The notes: generated from the letters alone by a model not told the origin. Positions 54,600 to 63,876 are shown, counted from the stretch's first letter. The stretch is DNA of 64,000 nucleotides from CAZHEV01 sp964531335 [NCBI: uncultured bacterium] (GCA_964531335.1 CAZHEV010000009.1:85559-149558); one strand, 5' to 3'. Translations and numbers: made by a program.

Positions 54600-55049
54600 C
54601 TACTTGCTGCCAATTCCGCCTCCGGCGGAACCCGAGCCGCCGCCGTCGCCACCGCTGATCGCCGCGATGGCCGCAAGACCGGCCACCACTCCGCCCGCGA
54701 TGGCGCCTACCACCAACAGGCTTCTGCGATCGACTTTCTCGACGTCGAGATCGGCGACGCCGGAGAGGCGATAGCACGCTGGCTCCAGGAACTCCTCTTC
54801 GACGACGGTACCGTCCTCATGCATGGTAACGCGAACCACGCGGCGCTTGCCTACAACCCACTCCTCGTCGATCTCCCAACGCACGAGCTCGTACTGGCTC
54901 CCGTCCTTGAGAGTCACGTAAAGGATCTCCTTCTCGTTCGAAGCGCAGTTGCCACCGGTGGAGACCGCGCTTATCCGTTTGCAGCAGCCGAGAGGTTGAA
55001 GAAGGAGGGTGAGGGCCAAAAGGACGCTGATCCAACCAACGGGACGCAC
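54600..55049 (-). CDS. Small probable lipoprotein
   Basis: 149 residues. N-terminal hydrophobic stretch and LQPLGCCKR, a plausible but imperfect lipobox (Pro at -3). The middle is strand-rich (EILYVTLKDGSQYELVRWEID, RVVRVTMHEDGTVVEE). A hydrophobic glycine/alanine segment (SLLVVGAIAGGVVAGLAAIAAI) near the end is followed by a glycine/serine-rich tail. The GTG start has AGAGGAGG upstream. Unknown function; the end segment may insert in a membrane. Confidence 0.7.
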   Translation of the reverse strand: MRPVGWISVLLALTLLLQPLGCCKRISAVSTGGNCASNEKEILYVTLKDGSQYELVRWEIDEEWVVGKRRVVRVTMHEDGTVVEEEFLEPACYRLSGVADLDVEKVDRRSLLVVGAIAGGVVAGLAAIAAISGGDGGGSGSAGGGIGSK

Positions 55050-55170
55050 ACGGATCGCCTCCTCTCACCCATTCGGCCCCCGAGCCGAAAAGGAGCCGGA
55101 CGGGCGTTGATGGGTGTCTGCGGCCCCGGACTGCAGCCTTTGTCGCCGGGGCCTTGTAGGCCACATTTCA

Positions 55171-55199
55171 ATTATACGACAAATGTGGGCGTCGTTCAA
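55171..55199 (-). promoter_or_regulatory. Promoter for the small lipoprotein gene
   Basis: Minus-strand -35 TTGAAC (55194-55199), 17-bp spacer, consensus -10 TATAAT (55171-55176). Leader about 115 nt. Confidence 0.6.
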
Positions 55200-55245
55200 C
55201 CCGATTCGGCGAGGCCTTTGCGAGGCCTTTGCGAGGCGTTGCGCG

Positions 55246-55260
55246 ATATGTAATACATAT
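55246..55260. promoter_or_regulatory. AT-rich palindrome, possible operator
   Basis: ATATGTA and TACATAT form a perfect 7-bp inverted repeat about a central A. It shares the TACATATGT core with the dinB-upstream palindrome at 35125-35140. It lies between the divergent promoters. Confidence 0.4.
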
Positions 55261-55448
55261 GTCTCAATCCGGCGGCGACCCGGGCCGGACCTGCGGCCCG
55301 CCTCCCGCGTAACCCTCCGTCGCGGAAGGGACTGCCGGCCCCTGTGACGCAACGTTCGGCCGGCTATATCACCGTCATCCCGGCGACGGTTGACCCGGAC
55401 GGCCTTCGTCGCCGTGGCGAGGCCCAACCCGGTGGGCCGTTGCTGCGT

Positions 55449-55477
55449 TTGACAGCATTTGAGCTCTCTGCTATACT
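55449..55477 (+). promoter_or_regulatory. Promoter for the large lipoprotein/surface protein pair
   Basis: Consensus -35 TTGACA (55449-55454), 17-bp spacer, -10 TATACT (55472-55477). Start near 55484, leader about 280 nt. Confidence 0.65.
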
Positions 55478-55761
55478 GCGATACAGGTTACGGTAAGCAC
55501 GCTCGGGCTCCCTCTCACGACTTCCTCAGCGGGACAGGGAAATAAGACACGCCTGTTGCGGCTGAGCGCCGTCACCGAGCTGAGATTATCGAAAGGTCCC
55601 CCCCCTGCCGACCACCGTGGGATTCACCTTCCCGCGGAACGCCCGCGCCTGTATTGTCGTCGCGGTGCCAGGGGCTTTCCTCCCTGAGATGTGATCTTTC
55701 CAGAGGCCGGACCATTGCGATGCGTGCAAGTGATTAGGCCGCCAGCCCGGAGAGGCGTTAT

Positions 55762-57987
55762 ATGAGAAGATCCGCCGCTCTCTGCGTGCTTTGTGTTGCG
55801 CTGGCGAGCTTGGCGCTCGGCTTGTTCGCGGGATGCGACGAGGACAAGGGCCTGCTCGTTCCAAACAACCCGCCCAGCGTGCGATTGGTCACCCACCCTC
55901 CCGACAGCGGAACTACGGGGTACGACGTCGAGTTCTACTGGGAGGGCTGGGACACCGACGGTGAAGTCGACCACTTCATCTACGCCATCGACCCTCCCAA
56001 CATGCACGGGTCCGAGGACTCAATCTGGACCAGGACAGACTCCAACTCCGGCGTCTTCGCCTTCCAGGCGACCCGCTTCGACACGCTCTACGACTGGAAA
56101 GAGCCTCAGATAGCCAAGGGCTGGCACGTCTTCGCCATAAAGGCCGTTGACGACATGGGGGCGGTCTCGGAGCCCGACTACTCGGCCTTCAACGCGGCCA
56201 CCATCGCCCCGAGGACCCAGTTCACGACCCCCATCCCGCAGTTGGGGATCGACAGTTACACGTGGTGGCCCCAGTCCGTGGGCCTCAGGGTGAACTTCCG
56301 CTGGCGGGGCGAGGACGCGGACGCTCTGTTCAGCGACGGGCCGGTGAGGTATCTATACAAATGGATCGACGTCAGTGACAAGAAGAGGGGGCAGATCGTC
56401 TCCGCCGTCTGGGAGGACACGACCGAGTGGATCGAGCGCGGCGGGGACGAAAGAAAATTGTCGTTGGAGTTCGACAACGGCTACGACTACGCGGTGGCGG
56501 TCAGGGCGATCGACGAGGCGGGCGCGGTCGAGCCGCTCCTCCTGCTCAATGGGAACTTGATGTGGGTCAAGGCGATCGAGACCTTCTCGTACCCGAAGTT
56601 GACAGTCCGGTCCTCGGCGTTCGGCAGAAGATCCTATATGGGTTGGTCGCTGGACACGGAAACATTCGAGGTGCCGCTCGGGAGCAAGTACGAGTTCGAG
56701 GTCTCGGCGAACGCCAATCTCTACGGCGGTCTGATCACCGGATTCTCCTATGGTTGGGACCTGGAGGACGTGGAGATGAACGAGACCGATCCCGAGGGCA
56801 AAGGGGGCTGGACCCCCTGGAGCGCCGCCCGGACCACCATACGCGCGGAGTTCGACGAATACAGGGACTACCATCTGCACATAAGGGTCAAGGATGACGC
56901 CGGGGGTATGACTCTGGGCACGATAAAGTTCCGCGTGATCGCGCTGGATATCACTAAAAAGCTCTGCTACATCGACGACTGGAGAAAATACCCCCTGACG
57001 CACCCGCGGGGCGAGCCCCTTGACGACAACGTGTGGCAGACGATGCTCGAGGGCTACAACTACGGCGAGGACTGGGAGGACGTCTCCTGGGACGAATGGG
57101 AGAACGAGGTGTGGCAGACGGATCAGACGACGATGACGATGCCAAGCCTCGAGTTCCTGTCCCAGTTCGAGGTGGTCGTGTGGTCTCTAATGGACAACCG
57201 GTCCTCGGCCCTCACTCAAAAGTCGGCGTGGTATGCAATGAATTATGCAAGCACCTCCAACGTGCTGGCGGTCTACATGACCAGCACATCGACCGGCGGC
57301 CAAAGGGGAAAGGTCTGGGCCTTCGGAAGGGGCCTGGTGGAGACCCCCGTGCTGGCTGCGGTGGGATCCTCCTGCGAGTACCCGTATCCGGTGGTCAACG
57401 ACAACCGCTGCGGTATCAAGAGATTCACGTTTCCCATGGAGTTCATGCATATAAGGGGCGCCTTCGACACCCACGAGAGGGACAACGGGGGGGCGCGGGT
57501 GAACCTCTTCGAGAACACGGCCGACCTTCCCCGCCACGTATACGTTGACACAGCGGGCCCTGGGATCCCGGAGCACAAATACACCCGGCCTCCGGCGGCG
57601 GAGCTGTACCCGAATCTTCCGCCTGTATTGCCCCTTCATCCCGACCCCAGGGCCAGAGGCTGGCCTTTCTACTATTTCGAGGTCCTCGAGTACCCGGAGC
57701 CGGACCAGGAGCGCCAGGACCTTTTCTACGATCCAGTCTCGGAAGAGATGACCGACCTCATACCGCTGTACCGGGTGCACGCGAATGATACGAACAGCTA
57801 CGCTCACGACAAGTACTGCGGCTTCAGGTACATCCCTTCGAAGGATACCGATCCCGCGGAGATGGTGTATTTCTTCTTCCCGATGTTTCCATTCAACGAT
57901 CCGGAGATACGCGAGACGGCAAAGGTCGTTTTGACGGATTGGTTCGGCCTGCCGGACCCCGACGCGGCGCCCTCCGCCTCGCCTTGA
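55762..57987 (+). CDS. Large lipoprotein of unknown function
   Basis: 741 residues. A signal peptide with lipobox LFAGC (Cys at residue 30) makes it a lipoprotein. The first 130 residues look like an immunoglobulin/fibronectin-type fold (PPSVRLVTHPPDSG ... DVEFYWEGWDTDGEVDHFIYAID ... VFAIKAVDDMGAVS), repeated at about 160-260 (VNFRWRGEDADALF ... VAVRAIDEAGAVEP). The rest has no recognised family; a segment about 420-560 is alpha/beta-like with FEVVVWSLMDNRSS. Proteins of this kind are common on the surface of FCB-type bacteria. Directly followed (47 bp) by the large surface protein gene; likely one operon. Confidence 0.8.
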   Translation: MRRSAALCVLCVALASLALGLFAGCDEDKGLLVPNNPPSVRLVTHPPDSGTTGYDVEFYWEGWDTDGEVDHFIYAIDPPNMHGSEDSIWTRTDSNSGVFAFQATRFDTLYDWKEPQIAKGWHVFAIKAVDDMGAVSEPDYSAFNAATIAPRTQFTTPIPQLGIDSYTWWPQSVGLRVNFRWRGEDADALFSDGPVRYLYKWIDVSDKKRGQIVSAVWEDTTEWIERGGDERKLSLEFDNGYDYAVAVRAIDEAGAVEPLLLLNGNLMWVKAIETFSYPKLTVRSSAFGRRSYMGWSLDTETFEVPLGSKYEFEVSANANLYGGLITGFSYGWDLEDVEMNETDPEGKGGWTPWSAARTTIRAEFDEYRDYHLHIRVKDDAGGMTLGTIKFRVIALDITKKLCYIDDWRKYPLTHPRGEPLDDNVWQTMLEGYNYGEDWEDVSWDEWENEVWQTDQTTMTMPSLEFLSQFEVVVWSLMDNRSSALTQKSAWYAMNYASTSNVLAVYMTSTSTGGQRGKVWAFGRGLVETPVLAAVGSSCEYPYPVVNDNRCGIKRFTFPMEFMHIRGAFDTHERDNGGARVNLFENTADLPRHVYVDTAGPGIPEHKYTRPPAAELYPNLPPVLPLHPDPRARGWPFYYFEVLEYPEPDQERQDLFYDPVSEEMTDLIPLYRVHANDTNSYAHDKYCGFRYIPSKDTDPAEMVYFFFPMFPFNDPEIRETAKVVLTDWFGLPDPDAAPSASP

Positions 57988-58034
57988 CCGAGGAGGTTTC
58001 GCCGGACTCGAGAAACCCGTTTGAGGTAAGTCCA

Positions 58035-60491
58035 ATGAGAAACACAGCCCGAATGCTCCCGCTCGCTCTGGCTTTGGCGATATCGGCCTCCCTTGCGCTG
58101 TGCGCGGGCGCCGGTGCAAGGAGCAACCTGGGAGGGCTCGAGACCCCGTTAAACGACTCGTCGAAGGACCCGTTCACCGGATCCTACGAGGTGAGGGGCG
58201 AAGGCTTCGTGCACAACGCCGGGGATCTCTGGATGAACATCACAAACCTGGGGATCATCGGGAACCCCTGGAAACACCTTTCGACCGACCCTTCGGCCCA
58301 GTTCCCACCGGGATCGGGTATCGAGTATCTTTACGGGGCCGGCATATGGGTGGCCGCGACGATCGGCGACGACCCCACTCCATACGTCTCCACCGCGTTC
58401 GATCAGTGGGAGTTCAGACCGTCAACGCTGCCCCTTGACACAATCTATGAGTCATACGAGGGCTTCCCCGGTGGAGTGCGCTTTTTCGACGACGACGGCG
58501 ACGGGTTGATAGACGAGGAGATCCACGACGGCAGGGACAACGACGGCGACGGGTTGATAGACGAGGACTTCGGGGCGATATCGCAGCAGATGTTCACCTG
58601 CCGCTACAGGGACGACACCTCGGAGGCCCTCAACACGTACCCCGAGCACGTGCCCATGGGCCTGGAGATCGTCCAGAGGAGTTTCGCCTGGGGCATCCCC
58701 GGCAGCGACAACTTCATCGGCCTGGAGTTCACCATCAAGAACGACGGCAGGCAGGATCTGCGAAACGTGTATCTCGGCTTCTTCTGCGACGCCGACGCCG
58801 GACCGGTCAGCGACGAGTTCTACTGGAGCGACGACAGGGCCGGCCTGCTCCGGGCCGGGCGCTACATGGTGGGCGAGACCCATGACGGCGACGGCGACGG
58901 CGGTCGCACGACCGGCTGGTTCGGCGCCATGCTGATGGGCCACACCACCGACCCCAGGGGGAGAAAGGCCCCGCCCGCGGCCGGGCTGACCTCTTTCAGG
59001 TTCGTATCCGGAGGAGCGGCCTACGAAAACTGCGGCGACCCCCGCAACGACGCCCAACGCTACGATCTGCTTAGCAGCAACATGTTCGGCTGCCGGCCGG
59101 GGCAAACCACCGCCAACGAGGACGCCGACTACAGGATGTTCTTCGGCGCCGGCCCCTTCAAGGAATTCAAGAGGGGAGAGACCCGCACGCTCCAGATCGC
59201 CTTAGTGGTGGGCGAGGGCAGGGACGGGCTGATAAAGAACGCGACCGCCGCACAGAATATCTTCGCGGGCGAGTACATGGATCTGGACAACGATCCAAGG
59301 ACGGGAGTCGGCGGCAAGGAGACCTGCCTCACCGTCGAGCCCGGCGAGGAGAGGTGGAAGTTCGACTACGTGGAACACTGCAACCTCGACCCATTGTTGT
59401 ACGAGGTACCCGAGTTCAAGCCCGTGCTCGTGACCGACACCGACTGCAAGGAGAACCTCAGGCAGTGGGTCGATTTCGACTGCAATTATGCTACCGGCGT
59501 AGGCGGTAGAGAGAGCCAGGTTCGTTGGAGGGGCTCAACCGCCCCCCCTTGCCCCCAGGTGGTGACGGACTTCCCGCCGGAGGAGGAGTACCCTTGTCAC
59601 ACGGTGAGCGAGGACGCGAAGACGGGATCGCGCGCGCTCGAGCCAATAGGCGCTCCTACCGTCCAGCTCGTGCGGGAAGGCGAGGCCGTGAAGATACGCT
59701 GGAACAACGTTTCAGAGCTGGTGGCGGACCCTCTGACCGGCGAGCTCGACTTCGCCGGGTACAAGGTCTGGAAGGCCGAGCAGTGGGAGAGGCCGCAGGG
59801 CAGCACCGGGCCCACGCCTGATCTCTGGATCCTGCTGGCCGAGTACAGGCTCCCCGAGCATATCGATCCGGCCACGGGCCAGGTCGAGCTAAACGCGGCG
59901 AGAAACGAGGCCGTTACCACTCCCTGCGACACCCTGGACGCCGAAAAGGGCCTGTACGTCTATCCGGTCGGCTACTACCAGCACCTGGACGAGCACGTGC
60001 TGCCCGGGTTCACGTATTTTTATTCAGTAACGGCCTTTGATATGACCGATACGGACGAGTACGACGTGAGAACGGGCAAGATGGAGAAGTTCTCGATCGA
60101 GTGCCGGCACGTCGCCTCCGAGCACCAGGCAGTCGTTCCGCTGACCGAGCCCCGGGCGGGCATGGACGAGGTGTTCGTCACTCCAAACCCGTACTACGGC
60201 GGAGCGCAATGGGACCTGGTGCCGAACCCCAAGGATCCCACCGGCACGCACGTGGACTTCATGAACCTGCCCAAGGGACCATGGACCATCAATATCTACA
60301 CCGTGGCGGGCGATCTCGTCAGAACGCTGGAGAACGACGGGGCCGTTGACGTCGGACAGGCGAGATGGGACCTGGTCTCGCGCAGCGGGCAGGACGTCGT
60401 CACCGGTATCTATCTCTACAGCGTGGAGAGCGAGTACGGATCCAAGGTGGGCAAGTTTCTCATATTGAACGAGAGCAGATACACCCGCTGA
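58035..60491 (+). CDS. Large secreted surface protein with FlgD-like C-terminal domain and Ca-binding loops
   Basis: 818 residues. A signal peptide (LPLALALAISASLALCAGAGA) is followed by a region with two DDDGDGLIDEE/DNDGDGLIDED loops (about 150-185), which match thrombospondin type-3-like calcium sites. A beta-rich middle follows, then a fibronectin-like segment (VKIRWNNVSEL ... YKVWKAEQWERP). The C-terminal 95 residues (VTPNPYYGGAQ ... GPWTINIYTVAGDLVRTL ... GIYLYSVESEYGSKVGKFLIL) are FlgD-type Ig-like, as in secreted proteins of FCB bacteria. The ATG follows GAGGTAAGTCCA. Function unknown, probably structural or adhesive. Confidence 0.85.
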   Translation: MRNTARMLPLALALAISASLALCAGAGARSNLGGLETPLNDSSKDPFTGSYEVRGEGFVHNAGDLWMNITNLGIIGNPWKHLSTDPSAQFPPGSGIEYLYGAGIWVAATIGDDPTPYVSTAFDQWEFRPSTLPLDTIYESYEGFPGGVRFFDDDGDGLIDEEIHDGRDNDGDGLIDEDFGAISQQMFTCRYRDDTSEALNTYPEHVPMGLEIVQRSFAWGIPGSDNFIGLEFTIKNDGRQDLRNVYLGFFCDADAGPVSDEFYWSDDRAGLLRAGRYMVGETHDGDGDGGRTTGWFGAMLMGHTTDPRGRKAPPAAGLTSFRFVSGGAAYENCGDPRNDAQRYDLLSSNMFGCRPGQTTANEDADYRMFFGAGPFKEFKRGETRTLQIALVVGEGRDGLIKNATAAQNIFAGEYMDLDNDPRTGVGGKETCLTVEPGEERWKFDYVEHCNLDPLLYEVPEFKPVLVTDTDCKENLRQWVDFDCNYATGVGGRESQVRWRGSTAPPCPQVVTDFPPEEEYPCHTVSEDAKTGSRALEPIGAPTVQLVREGEAVKIRWNNVSELVADPLTGELDFAGYKVWKAEQWERPQGSTGPTPDLWILLAEYRLPEHIDPATGQVELNAARNEAVTTPCDTLDAEKGLYVYPVGYYQHLDEHVLPGFTYFYSVTAFDMTDTDEYDVRTGKMEKFSIECRHVASEHQAVVPLTEPRAGMDEVFVTPNPYYGGAQWDLVPNPKDPTGTHVDFMNLPKGPWTINIYTVAGDLVRTLENDGAVDVGQARWDLVSRSGQDVVTGIYLYSVESEYGSKVGKFLILNESRYTR
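58493..58567 (+). repeat. Two identical 27-nt repeats encoding the calcium loops
   Basis: Positions 58493-58519 and 58541-58567 are identical, with a 48-nt period, and encode the DGDGLIDE loops of the surface protein. Confidence 0.9.
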
Positions 60492-60512
60492 GCCTCCCGG
60501 CTCCCCGGCCCT

Positions 60513-60685
60513 TATCTGCCGTCCATCAGCTCCAGGTACCCGGGCTCCTCGCGGATGTTATCGAGGTCGGGATCGGCCTTTATCCACTCGTAGTAACCGA
60601 ACCCACCGGCCACGGACCGCTTCAGCACCTCCACTCCGCGCTCCTTGTCCCCGAGCCTCGAGTAAAAACAGGCGGCCCGGAGGCG
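60513..60685 (-). pseudogene. Remnant of a TPR-protein gene
   Basis: Directly after the amber stop of the FG-GAP gene, the same frame continues with LRAACFYSRLGDKERG and VEVLKRSVAGGFGYYEWIK, then ADPDLDNIREEP. This is the C-terminal repeat typical of TPR proteins. At EEPG a one-base change shifts the frame; the alternative frame gives YLELMDGR and stops at 60513-60515, while the in-frame reading stops at 60527-60529. No start codon or upstream TPR sequence exists. I read it as the tail of a lost gene; a sequencing error at the shift is possible. Confidence 0.65.
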
Positions 60686-62215
60686 CTACCATGGGCCGCG
60701 GTTTACGACTATCCCGACGTGCGAGCTCATTCCGGGACGCTCGGGATAGAATACCATCATGTCGTCCTTGCCGTCCCCGTTGAGGTCGAGGGATCTCAGG
60801 GAGCCGAACGTCCCAACCTTCACCTTCTCCTCAGGCTTTCGCTCGAACAGCTCCCCCTTGGAAGGCTCCTTGCCCAGATACACGGACAGCTCTTCCTCGC
60901 CCGTGGCCACGACCATGTCCTTTCGGCCGTCCCCGTTGTAGTCGCCGTCGAACTCTATGATCTGGGCCTCTCCACCCTTGTCCAGTCCGACCTCGAGCGT
61001 GACCTCCTCGATGAAATCGGGGTTTCGCGCTATGTTCCGATCGGGCGACACGAAGTAGAATTGGAACTCCACTTTCACTTTCCGCGTCAGAAGTATCCTC
61101 ACCAGGTCGGTGATTCCGAGGCTCACGACAGGAAGCACCAGCTCGCGCCGGCCGTCGCCGTCCAGGTCGATCCAGTCACCGAGGCTCATGCCCTTCACCG
61201 AAGTCGACCAGTCCGGTTCCCCTGCGAAATCCAGCCGGCCGTCTCCGAAATAGAGGACCACCGAAGACAGGAAATCGCTGACGCCCTCCCGCGTGGATTT
61301 GCCGGCGTATAGATCGGCATAGCCGTCGCCGTCTACGTCCGTTATCGAGACATCGAGCCAGAAATCCCCCCCCTCTTTCTCCTCCTCGCTGAGAAGCTCG
61401 AGCCACACCGAGGAGTCCGGTCTGCGCGGGATCTCTCCGCCCACCCTGACGAAGAAGCGCGCCTGGTCGTCCCAGTGGACCACCAGGTCGCTGTCACCGT
61501 CCCCTTCCAGATCGACGGGGGCGAAGGTGGGAAAATCCCTGCTAACGCTGACAGCTTCGTGATGCGGCTTGATGAAGTCCCTGTCCACCTCCATGCCTAT
61601 ACGGCTTTCGATCTCAACCCTTTGAGGATCGCAGAAAGAAGGCCCGGGGCGGGCCATGAAGAAAAAGAGCTCGTCCAGGCTCAGGAACGCGATGTCGTGG
61701 CAGCCGTCGCCGTTCCAGTCCTGGGCGAAATCAAGCACCGCCGCGCGATCCGGCGCCGGCAGGATCGCCCCGGCCAGGCCCGAGATCAGGGGCTCGAAGG
61801 CGGGCTTCCTCGACGAGCCGCCGTAGAGGATTCTGGAGACACCGCCGGGGGATAGGGCCAAGAGCTCCATCCCCGGGTCATCGTGAATGTCGGCCGCGTC
61901 CACCGCCGCTATGGAGTCGGGAAGCGGCCAGGCGAGATCGGCGGCGGTCGAGAAACCGCCCTCCGGTCTCTGCCAGAATATGCTCATCCAACGCTCGGCT
62001 TCGGGGGGAGAGCCCTTGGTATGCAGTACCACCAGGTCCCGGAGGCCGTCGCCGTCTATGTCGACGGGAAGTAGATCGGTGACCCTGTCCAGGACCCTTA
62101 GATTGTAAACCTCGAACCTGTCCGCGGCCGCGGGGGCCACGGCGGAGCAGGCGAAAACCAAAAGACAAAGGGCCGCAGAAAGGGTCTCAATGGAAAGCAG
62201 CGATGACTTCTTCAA
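60686..62215 (-). CDS. Secreted FG-GAP/VCBS-repeat protein
   Basis: 509 residues. A signal peptide (1-31, ending APAAA) precedes a beta-propeller of FG-GAP/VCBS repeats with calcium-type loops: DIDGDGLRDLV, DWNGDGCHDIA, DLEGDGDSDLV, DVDGDGYADLY, DLDGDGRRELV, DYNGDGRKDMV and DLNGDGKDDMM (seven). Such propellers act in adhesion or polysaccharide binding. The first codon is TTG with a poor ribosome-binding site. It ends with a TAG, after which the same frame resumes with the tail of a TPR protein, so the 3' flank is a rearrangement boundary. Confidence 0.88.
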   Translation of the reverse strand: MKKSSLLSIETLSAALCLLVFACSAVAPAAADRFEVYNLRVLDRVTDLLPVDIDGDGLRDLVVLHTKGSPPEAERWMSIFWQRPEGGFSTAADLAWPLPDSIAAVDAADIHDDPGMELLALSPGGVSRILYGGSSRKPAFEPLISGLAGAILPAPDRAAVLDFAQDWNGDGCHDIAFLSLDELFFFMARPGPSFCDPQRVEIESRIGMEVDRDFIKPHHEAVSVSRDFPTFAPVDLEGDGDSDLVVHWDDQARFFVRVGGEIPRRPDSSVWLELLSEEEKEGGDFWLDVSITDVDGDGYADLYAGKSTREGVSDFLSSVVLYFGDGRLDFAGEPDWSTSVKGMSLGDWIDLDGDGRRELVLPVVSLGITDLVRILLTRKVKVEFQFYFVSPDRNIARNPDFIEEVTLEVGLDKGGEAQIIEFDGDYNGDGRKDMVVATGEEELSVYLGKEPSKGELFERKPEEKVKVGTFGSLRSLDLNGDGKDDMMVFYPERPGMSSHVGIVVNRGPW

Positions 62216-62298
62216 GTTACCACACTAGCCCTTGATCTCGACAGCGTCGAACCCTCACCGTAACGCCGGCCGTCTCGACCGGGAAGGCACAGGCCCCG

Positions 62299-63876
62299 TC
62301 AGAACGGACGGTTCATTCTAAATATAAAGCGCCAGGAATCGGTATCCAAGTCCTTCGCCGCGAAGACCCCCACATAGGGCAGAAACGAAGAGCCCGCCAC
62401 GCCGAGTCCGGTTCCGGAGCCGGTGTGGTCCTCGGCATCGGAGATCAACGAGCCGAAGTCCTCCGGGTCCTCGCTCATGAACAAGGCACCCGCGTCATAG
62501 AAGGCGACGAACCACCAACTGCTGAACAGGCTTTTCATGAACCGCAACGGGGCCAGCCGGCGGCGGTACTCTATGTTGGCGAGCAGAAGCCTGTCTCCCC
62601 TCGGGCTCGCCCAGGAGTCGAAGTCCTTGCCCCTGAGCCCGCCGAAGCTCCCGAGCGAGAAGGTCCGCTGCGGGGGAAGCGGATCCGTCGCCCCCGCCAT
62701 CTTGAACCTGAGATCCAACAAGTCGTAGTGGGTCAGCTTCTGGTGGCGCCTGACGGTCGCCTCCAGGATGTTGTAAGAGGCCTCGCCGTCGAGGAAGTCC
62801 AGTCCGCTCCTGAGGCCGGCCTGCACCAACCACGCGTCCTCCGGGAAGTAAGGGTCGAATCGGGTATCATAGACGATCCCCAGCTCGAGCTCCGTGATGT
62901 GGCCCTCGAAGACGGGAGGGTTGGACCTGAAATCAGTGCCCCGGAAGAGGGTGAACGGAGACCTCTCATCCAGGCTCCTGTACTCGCCCGAGCTCAACGC
63001 GCCGGCCGCGTCGATCTCCTCCGTCACTTCGTAGCCCAGGACGAGCCGCCCGCCGGTCCTCTCGTAGTAATCCCTGTCGTCGTTGCTCGTGAAGAACGCG
63101 ACCAGGCTGCTCTCCAGGTCGCCGGTCCTCCAGCGGTCCTCGGTATCGGTGAGCTTGTAGCCCTCTATCTGGAACACCATCCTCTCCTGCATGAACGGCA
63201 TGGAGAACGCCGCATGGAACTGGAGGAAGTTGTCGTGGGTGTCTTCGGTCGGGACGCGCAGGAAGCCCTCGAAGGTGCTGCCCGGCACCCCCTCCGGGCG
63301 CTTGTACTGCAAAGTGAAGTCGAAATTGTGACCGTCCACCCTGTTGAACGGTCCGGGAAGGAACCCCACGCCGAACCTGTGCCTGTTGATGTCCTTTATG
63401 CCCTTGAGTTCGACCTTTCCCGTCGTCTCGTCGTATTCCTCGATCGTGTAGTTGCCCTCGAGCAGGAGCGTTTCGCCGCCGACCTCGGACAGATCCGACG
63501 CGTAGAGAAAGCCCGAGACCACCCTCAGGTCGCCACCGACCACGCACGCCCCGTTGAGAAGGGCGTCGCCGGCGACCACGGTGGCGTCGCCTTCTATCAT
63601 GCTGCCGCTTTGCATCTCGAGATCGCCCTCTATGACGACGACGTGCCCCTTCACGACATCGCCTTCGCCCAGCTCCAGCGTGCCGAGCGTAACGGTGGTG
63701 TTGGGCCTGTTGATCAAGGCCTCCAAGTCGTCCGGCGATATCTCGGAACGATCGGCCATCGCCTGCAGCGCACAGGCGCTTGTCACGCACGCGCACAGGC
63801 AGGCGGCCGCCGCCGGCGCGGCCAGAGCTCCGGAAAAGGGCCAGCGGATCTTTTTTGCTGCACGGCCAGTTGTCAT
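62299..63876 (-). CDS. Outer-membrane protein: bactofilin-like repeats fused to an Omp85-type barrel
   Basis: 525 residues. A signal peptide (about 17-40) precedes a polymer-forming beta-helix segment (about 60-155): GEGDVVKGHVVVIEGDLEMQ, SGSMIEGDATVVAGDALLNG, CVVGGDLRVVSGFLYAS. This repeat pattern is typical of bactofilins. From about 170 on, the protein is a surface-antigen (D15/BamA)-like barrel with GSFGGLRGKDFDSWASPRGDRLLLANIEYRRRL and SWWFVAFYDAGALF, ending in RFIFRMNRPF, whose final aromatic suits BAM recognition. No POTRA domains are visible. The start ATG follows AAGGGGG. Likely assembled in the outer membrane. Confidence 0.85.
   Translation of the reverse strand: MTTGRAAKKIRWPFSGALAAPAAAACLCACVTSACALQAMADRSEISPDDLEALINRPNTTVTLGTLELGEGDVVKGHVVVIEGDLEMQSGSMIEGDATVVAGDALLNGACVVGGDLRVVSGFLYASDLSEVGGETLLLEGNYTIEEYDETTGKVELKGIKDINRHRFGVGFLPGPFNRVDGHNFDFTLQYKRPEGVPGSTFEGFLRVPTEDTHDNFLQFHAAFSMPFMQERMVFQIEGYKLTDTEDRWRTGDLESSLVAFFTSNDDRDYYERTGGRLVLGYEVTEEIDAAGALSSGEYRSLDERSPFTLFRGTDFRSNPPVFEGHITELELGIVYDTRFDPYFPEDAWLVQAGLRSGLDFLDGEASYNILEATVRRHQKLTHYDLLDLRFKMAGATDPLPPQRTFSLGSFGGLRGKDFDSWASPRGDRLLLANIEYRRRLAPLRFMKSLFSSWWFVAFYDAGALFMSEDPEDFGSLISDAEDHTGSGTGLGVAGSSFLPYVGVFAAKDLDTDSWRFIFRMNRPF

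Larger units (their letters stand above)
55050..55761. other. Divergent intergenic region with promoters, palindrome and triplicated repeat
   Basis: 712 bp, no supported gene. From left to right: minus-strand promoter 55171-55199; a partial triplication of GCGAGGCCTTT (55209-55239, third copy altered); the AT-rich palindrome ATATGTA-A-TACATAT (55246-55260); plus-strand promoter 55449-55477; then about 280 nt of untranslated leader before the lipoprotein gene at 55762. Confidence 0.5.

Noticed and set aside
60513-60688. Amber readthrough or pyrrolysine insertion making an FG-GAP-TPR fusion
   Set aside because: No PYLIS-like context or pylT in view, the downstream frame is itself shifted, and the two parts belong to unrelated families; a remnant is simpler.
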